Shown piece after piece: positions 58,739 through 64,000 of a DNA stretch of 64,000 nucleotides. The position numbers were made by a program, and so were the translations under genes. The DNA is taken from assembly GCA_003255065.1 (NCBI GenBank), contig QAOA01001288.1:200407-264406 (forward strand), read 5' to 3'. This DNA comes from Cercis canadensis. Taxonomy: Eukaryota; Streptophyta; Magnoliopsida; Fabales; Fabaceae. Under the pieces are notes generated by a model, which was not told the origin of the DNA, made no database searches, and saw only the letters and a list, made by a program, of their open reading frames with translations. How positions within the stretch are numbered: position 1 is the stretch's first letter; the number at the start of each line of letters is the position of its first letter.

Positions 58739-60480
58739 TTGTTTGTATGGTGTATGACTAGGTCTTCTCCTTTTGTATTGCTTGAAGTAGACCCTGAAAT
58801 AGAGAGAACCTTGCATACACTCAATAGAGCACATAGGGCTGTTGATAATTTAGATCCTATCATGGCTGAAGCTAGAACTCCTATTGTTATTCCTGTTGTT
58901 GATCCTATTTTTGATGAAGGTAATAGAGCTGATAATGCTAATAGAGCTGGAAATAATAATAATAATAACATGCAGCCTAGAGACAGAACTCTTAAGGAAT
59001 TGGCTACCCCTGATGTTGCTTACCAACCTTTAGGGATCCAATATCCAGAAATTGATACTGCTTTTGAATTGAAATCTGGATTGATACACTTGCTGCCAAA
59101 GTTTCATGGTCTTGCAGGTGAAGATCCTCATAAGCATTTAAAGGAATTCCATGTAGTTTGTTCCACCATGAGGCCACAAGGAATTTCTGAAGAGCAGATC
59201 AAGTTAAGAGCATTCCATTTCTCTCTTGCTGATGCAGCTAAAGATTGGCCCTTTTACTTGTCACAAGGTTCGGTCAGAAATTGGAGTGACATGAAGAAGC
59301 TGTTTCTGGCCAAGTTCTTCCCTGTATCCAGAACTGCTGCCATTCGAAAAGATATATGTGGCATAAGGTAACTGCCAGGGGAGACATTGCATGAGTATTG
59401 GGAGAGGTTTACCAAGCTGTGCTCAAGCTGCCTGCATCATCAAATAAGTGATCAGCTGTTGATACAATATTTCTATGAGGGCTTGTCACCTTCGGATAAA
59501 AGTAACATTGATTCTGCTAGTGGAGGAGCATTAGTGGATAAAACACCTGCTGCTGCCAGAGATTTAATTTCCAATATGGCAGAGAATTCCCAGCAGTTTG
59601 GTGTTCGGATGATTCATTCCACCAGGGGAGTCAATGAAGTTGGTGTATCATTTGCTGACCAACAAAGAATGGAGCACAGACTTGATGAACTGACCTCCTT
59701 GGTCAGGCAATTGGCAGTGGGGCGACAAGTATCCACCCCTCAACCTGCAAGCGTGTGTGGCATTTGTGCTTGTCCATCACATCCTACGGACGCATGCCCT
59801 ACATTGCAAGATGGTGATTCTAGATTTCAAGATCCCTCTGTAGCTGCAGCAGGTGTTTTTCCTGGTCGATCCCCATACCAATCGCAGCAATAGCCTAGAT
59901 ATGATTCGTACTCCAACACTTACAACCCTAGTTGGAGGGATCATCCAAATTTCAGATATGGCAATGCTGCAGCACCACAACAGCAGTCCTCCCAACAACA
60001 GCCACAGCAACAGCAGCAGTATAGGCAACCTTGGCAACAACAGAGCCAATTTCAACCAGCCAAACAGAGCGAGTTTCAACAAAACAGGCCACCATTCCAG
60101 CAGCAGCCTATGCAGCCAGCCAACCAGTCAACATCCAAACCTGAGCCTTCATTGGAAGATTTGGTGAAGCAGATGGCCACCAGCAACATCCAGTTTCAGC
60201 AGAGGGCAGAGTCCACCATGCAGAATCTGGAAACACAAATTGGGCAATTGGCATCATCAGTTAGCTAGTTGCAGTCCAAGGNCAGAGCGAGTTTCAACAA
60301 AACAGGCCACCATTCCAGCAGCAGCCTATGCAGCCAGCCAACCAGTCAACATCCAAATCTGAGCCTTCATTGGAAGATTTGGTGAAGCAGATGGCCACCA
60401 GCAACATCCAGTTTCAGCAGAGGGCAGAGTCCACCATGCAGAATCTGGAAACACAAATTGGGCAATTGGCATCATCAGTT
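58739..60480 (+). pseudogene. Athila gag
   Basis: Capsid-type gag (PKFHGLAGEDPHKHLKEFHV, FHFSLADAAKDWPFYLSQGS, LHEYWERFTKLCSSCLHHQI), then a Cys-rich motif (SVCGICACPSHPTDACP) and a Gln-rich tail ending in EPSLEDLVKQMATSNIQFQQ. Forms the particle that packages element RNA. About two breaks; the tail is shown twice around the N at 60282. Confidence 0.88.
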
Positions 60481-60499
60481 AGCTAGTTGCAGTCCAAGG
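60065..60499 (+). repeat. 217-bp direct duplication around a single N (assembly artefact)
   Basis: 60065-60281 and 60283-60499 differ by only one base that I can see and flank an N at 60282, the same picture as at 22229-22937. Confidence 0.88.
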
Positions 60500-63400
60500 G
60501 TTCTGGCAAACTCCCCTCACAGACAATTCCCAATCCAAATGGGAGTAATGTGAGTGCTATCACCTTGAGGTCTGGCAGATCCTTGCAAGAGCCAGCCGAA
60601 CCTCAACCTGCCAGTGAGTCCCAACCAGCAGAGGAAGCAGTTGCTGAGCTAATCAACCTTGCACCTACAAGCAAGCTGCCTGCAGTAGCTCTTCCCTTTC
60701 CACAGAGAGCTACTCTGTCCAAGAAGCAAGATGAGGCTGAGAAGGATAGGGAGCTTCTGGAGACGTTCAGGAAGGTGGAAGTTAACATTCTCTTGCTGGA
60801 TGCTATCAAGCAAATTCCTAGATATGCCAAATTTCTCAAGGAATTGTGCACCCAGAGGAGGAGGCTGAAAGGCAATGAGCGGATTAGCATGAGTCAGAAT
60901 GTCTCAGCCCTTATCCAACCTCTGCCCCAGAAGTGCAAGGATCCAAGAACTTTCACAATCCCCTGTGTTATAGGCAATTCCAAGTTCGAGCATGCCATGC
61001 TAGATCTAGGCGCTTCGATCAATGTCATGCCTATGTCTGTTTTCAGTTCCCTCGGGCTTGGACCCTTGAGTGCCACAGGAGTTGTGATACAGTTAGCTAA
61101 CAGGAGTAGTGCTTATCCAGCTAGGTTGATTGAAGACGTGTTGGTCAGAGTTGATGAGCTGACCTTTCCAACAGATTTCTACATTCTGGAGATGGAAGGA
61201 CAGTCACAATCCAGCAAGGCTCCACTCATTCTGGGCAGACCATTCCTCAAGACTGCGCGGACTAAGATTGATGTGTATGCAGGAACTCTATCCATGGAGT
61301 TTGGCGAATCTGTTGTGCAGTTCAACATTTTTGATGCTATGAAGCATCCCATGGATGAGCATGCTGTGTTTCACATTAATGTGATTGATGATTTGGTTGA
61401 GGATGTTTACCATCATATGTGTGCTGACTTACCAGATTTGGCTGATTTTGATGATTCTATTCAGTGCCCATCTTGTACTGATTGTGACGGTGATTCTGGC
61501 TGTGCTATTTGTGCTGAGATCTCCACCTTTCTATGTGATGATAACTCTGGTTCCCCAGAGCTGGCAGCAGCTGCTGTTCAGGAGGAGATTCAGTCTGCAG
61601 AGATTGACATTCAGCCACCCAGATTTCTGCCCTCTGCAGTGCAGCCACCCAAGCTAGAGCTGAAGCCTCTGCCTAAGCATCTGAAGTATGCATATTTGGC
61701 ATCTGCAGAGCAGCTTCCAGTAATTGTGGCAAACAATTTACTTCCTGAGCAAGAGGAAAGATTGTTGCACATTCTGCGAGAGCATAAGCAAGCCATTGGC
61801 TGGACGTTAGCAGATATTCCTGGCATTAGTCCATCCACATGCATGCATCGCATATTACTTGAAGATGGCGCTAAACCAGTGCGGCAGCCCCAGAGGCGAT
61901 TAAACCCTCTCATCCTGGATGTAGTAAAGAAGGAGGTGACCAAGCTTCTGCAAGCTGGCATCATTTATCCTATATCTGACAGCACTTGGGTGAGCCCAGT
62001 GCAGGTCGTTCCGAAGAAATCCGGGGTTACAGTGGTGGCCAACCAGAATAACGAGTTGCTACCTACCCGAGTGCAGAATAGCTGGCGGGTCTGCATAAAT
62101 TACAAGAGGCTCAATCAAGCCACCAGGAAGGATCATTACCCCCTGCCGTTCATCGATCAAATGCTGGAGCGGTTAGCTGGGAAATCGCATTACTACTTCC
62201 TGGATGGCTACACTGGGTACTTCCAGATTCATATAGCACCGGAAGATCAAGAGAAGACCACTTTTACATGTCCCTTCGGCACGTTTGCTTACCAGCGGAT
62301 GCCTTTTGGCCTTTGCAACGCCCCTGGTACCTTCCAGAGGTGCATGGTAAGTATATTCTCTGATTTTTTAGAGCAGTGCATGGAGGTGTTTATGGATGAT
62401 TTTACTATTTATGGTTCTTCTTTTGATGACTGTCTGAGTAGCTTAGCTAGAGTACTACATCGCTGCATTGAGACTAACCTTGTCTTAAATTTTGAAAAGT
62501 GCCATTTCATGGTAGAGCAAGGTATAGTTTTAGGCCATGTAGTATCTAGAAAAGGGGTTGAGGTAGATCCTGCTAAAATAGATGTCATAACTGCTTTATC
62601 TTACCCCACATGCGTGCGGGAAGTGCGATCATTTCTTGGACATGCAGGTTTCTACCGGCGCTTTATCAGAGACTTCAGCAAGATAGCCATCCCGCTGTCT
62701 AGCCTTCTGCAGAAAGATGTGGAGTTTCTGTTTGACCAGAAGTGCAAGGAAGCTTTCAACCGCCTGAAGCAAGCTCTCACCAGTACCCCTGTCATTCAGC
62801 CGCCTGATTGGACACTCCCATTTGAGCTGATGTGTGACGCTTCAAATTATGCCTTGGGAGCTGTCTTGGCGCAGCGTGTGGCCAAAGTTCCTCATGTGGT
62901 TTACTATGCTTCAAGAACTCTGGATGCTGCTCAAGTGAATTACACCACCACTGAAAAAGAACTTTTATCTATTGTTTTTGCATTAGATAAGTTCAGGTCT
63001 TATTTGATAGATTCGAAGGTTGTGGTGTTTTCCGATCATACAGCTCTGAAGTATCTCTTGAAGAAACCGGATGCCAAGCCACGACTGATTAGGTGGATGT
63101 TGCTGCTTCAAGAGTTTGATGTGGAGATCCGTGACAAGAGTGGAGCAAAGAACCTGGTTGCTGACCACCTCAGCCGCATAGAGCGAGATCCTGATCCACT
63201 GCCCATTCAGGATTCCTTTCCTGACGAGCAGCTGTTAGGGCTGCATGGTGAGTTTCCATGGTATGCAGATCTTGTCAATTATTTAGCTGCCTATGCTTTG
63301 CCTTCACACCTCACCCGTGCACAAATAGACAAGTTAAAGAGTGAGGCAAAATATTATGTGTGGGATGATCCCTATCTCTGGAAATTTTGTAGTGATCAAA

Positions 63401-64000
63401 TTATTAGGAGATGTGTGCCTCATAATGAGTTTCAGTCTGTTCTTAGCTTTTGCCATACATTTGCATGTGGTGGCCATTTTGGTCCTCAACGTACAGCTAG
63501 GAAGGTCTTAGACTCTGGATTGTATTGGGTCACTTTATTTAGGGATGCACATATATTTTGTAAATCTTGTGAACAATGTCAGAGAACCGGGAACATTTCC
63601 CATCAGCATGAGATGCCCCAGCAGCCTTTGCTATTCTGTGAGATTTTTTATGTCTGGGGTATTGACTTTATGGGGCCTTTTCCTGTTTCTTTTGGTTTTG
63701 TTTACATCTTACTTGCTGTGGACTATGTGTCTAAGTGGGTGGAGGCGAAAGCCACCTGTACTGATGATTCTAAAGTTGTTGTGAATTTTGTTAGATTAAA
63801 CATTTTCTGCAGATTTGGCATTCCTAGGGCCATCATCAGTGATCAGGGTTCGCATTTCTGCAACCGGACCATGTCGACTTTAATGAAGAAATATGGCGTC
63901 ATGCATAAGGTTTCCACCCCTTACCACTCTCAGACCAATGGGCAAGCTGAAGTCTCCAACAGGGAAATCAAGCGTATCTTGGAGAAGACTGTCCAACCTA
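60490..64000 (+). CDS. Athila pol: protease, RT, RNase H, integrase (3' end outside window)
   Basis: Protease with the Athila form [10 protein letters not shown] (61001 onward), a linker with a Cys-rich run ([20 protein letters not shown], about 61470), RT (about 61850-62420: [49 protein letters not shown]), RNase H (62825-63180: [25 protein letters not shown]), integrase zinc finger (63460-63595: [25 protein letters not shown]) and core ([12 protein letters not shown] near 63655, [10 protein letters not shown] near 63838, [14 protein letters not shown] near 63945). The frame appears open over about 1170 codons to the window edge. Typical Athila length and order, with no second RNase H, unlike Tat. 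Confidence 0.92.

Larger units (their letters stand above)
56637..64000 (+). mobile_element. Athila Ty3/gypsy element, 5' LTR through integrase (runs off window)
   Basis: 5' LTR 56637-58058, PBS 58064-58081, leader, gag 58739 to about 60480, pol from about 60490. Pol appears open in one frame to the window end, so this is the least decayed retroelement here; gag shows about two breaks, one region being confused by an assembly duplication. The 3' LTR is outside, so insertion age cannot be measured. It belongs to the same family as the LTRs at 1, 17868, 37440 and 48703. Confidence 0.93.

Noticed and set aside
1-64000. tRNA, rRNA or other structural RNA genes
   Set aside because: None seen; the tRNA-like matches are only the short primer-binding sites at 30044, 36466 and 58064.

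Overview
This window comes from a plant nuclear genome, most likely a eudicot. It is a deep nest of transposable elements of the kinds that fill plant intergenic and pericentromeric DNA: Athila and Tat lineages of Ty3/gypsy, a SIRE-like Ty1/copia, CACTA (En/Spm), MULE and hAT DNA transposons. I see no bacterial, organellar or RNA genes. The only ordinary host gene is the 5' half of a ribosomal protein L34 (eL34) gene on the minus strand near 22230-22895. A second cellular-type gene, encoding a plant mobile domain (PMD) protein, is carried as cargo inside a MULE.

Layout. 1-4222: 3' end of a minus-strand Athila (LTR, PPT, integrase end). 4223-7158: 3' half of a CACTA element with a TNP1-like (Ptta/En/Spm) gene and a 0.6 kb subterminal array. 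7159-15346: SIRE-like copia element with an envelope-like region and its 3' LTR, interrupted by a hAT-type non-autonomous element with an 8-bp TSD (8789-9646). 15347-16695: a fragment ending in a CACTA terminus. 16700-21795: an old, heavily decayed Tat element holding an Athila LTR that is mostly hidden by an assembly gap. 21796-23199: eL34 promoter, exon 1, intron 1, exon 2 and part of intron 2. 23200-23449: a CACTA-derived MITE. 23631-35094: a MULE with long TIRs and a 9-bp TSD that carries the PMD gene and a convergent transposase remnant; a 6.6 kb Athila-like element with two LTRs (24765-31385) sits inside the PMD gene. 35890-36165 and 46942-47690: a tandem repeat of about 260 bp, split by a young Tat element (36166-46941) that itself contains an Athila solo LTR (37440-38867). 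48703-48877: another Athila LTR collapsed at a gap. 49150-53728: a CACTA fragment containing a second CACTA (TNP1-like gene, telomere-like array, solo LTR 50755-52050). 53729-55026: an LTR of another minus-strand element. 56637-64000: 5' LTR, gag and most of pol of an Athila element that runs off the window.

The nesting gives a relative history. The old Tat and the CACTA pieces are oldest. The MULE, SIRE and internally shortened Athila are intermediate (the latter's LTRs differ by about 4% by eye). The Tat at 36166-46941 is young (4 substitutions and 1 indel between 300-bp LTRs), and the solo LTR inside it is younger still. Five LTRs of one Athila family lie in these 64 kb.

The assembly is imperfect: five single-N joins occur. 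Two of them (22583 and 60282) are flanked by near-identical direct duplications (354 and 217 bp) that look like unmerged contig or haplotype overlaps rather than biology.
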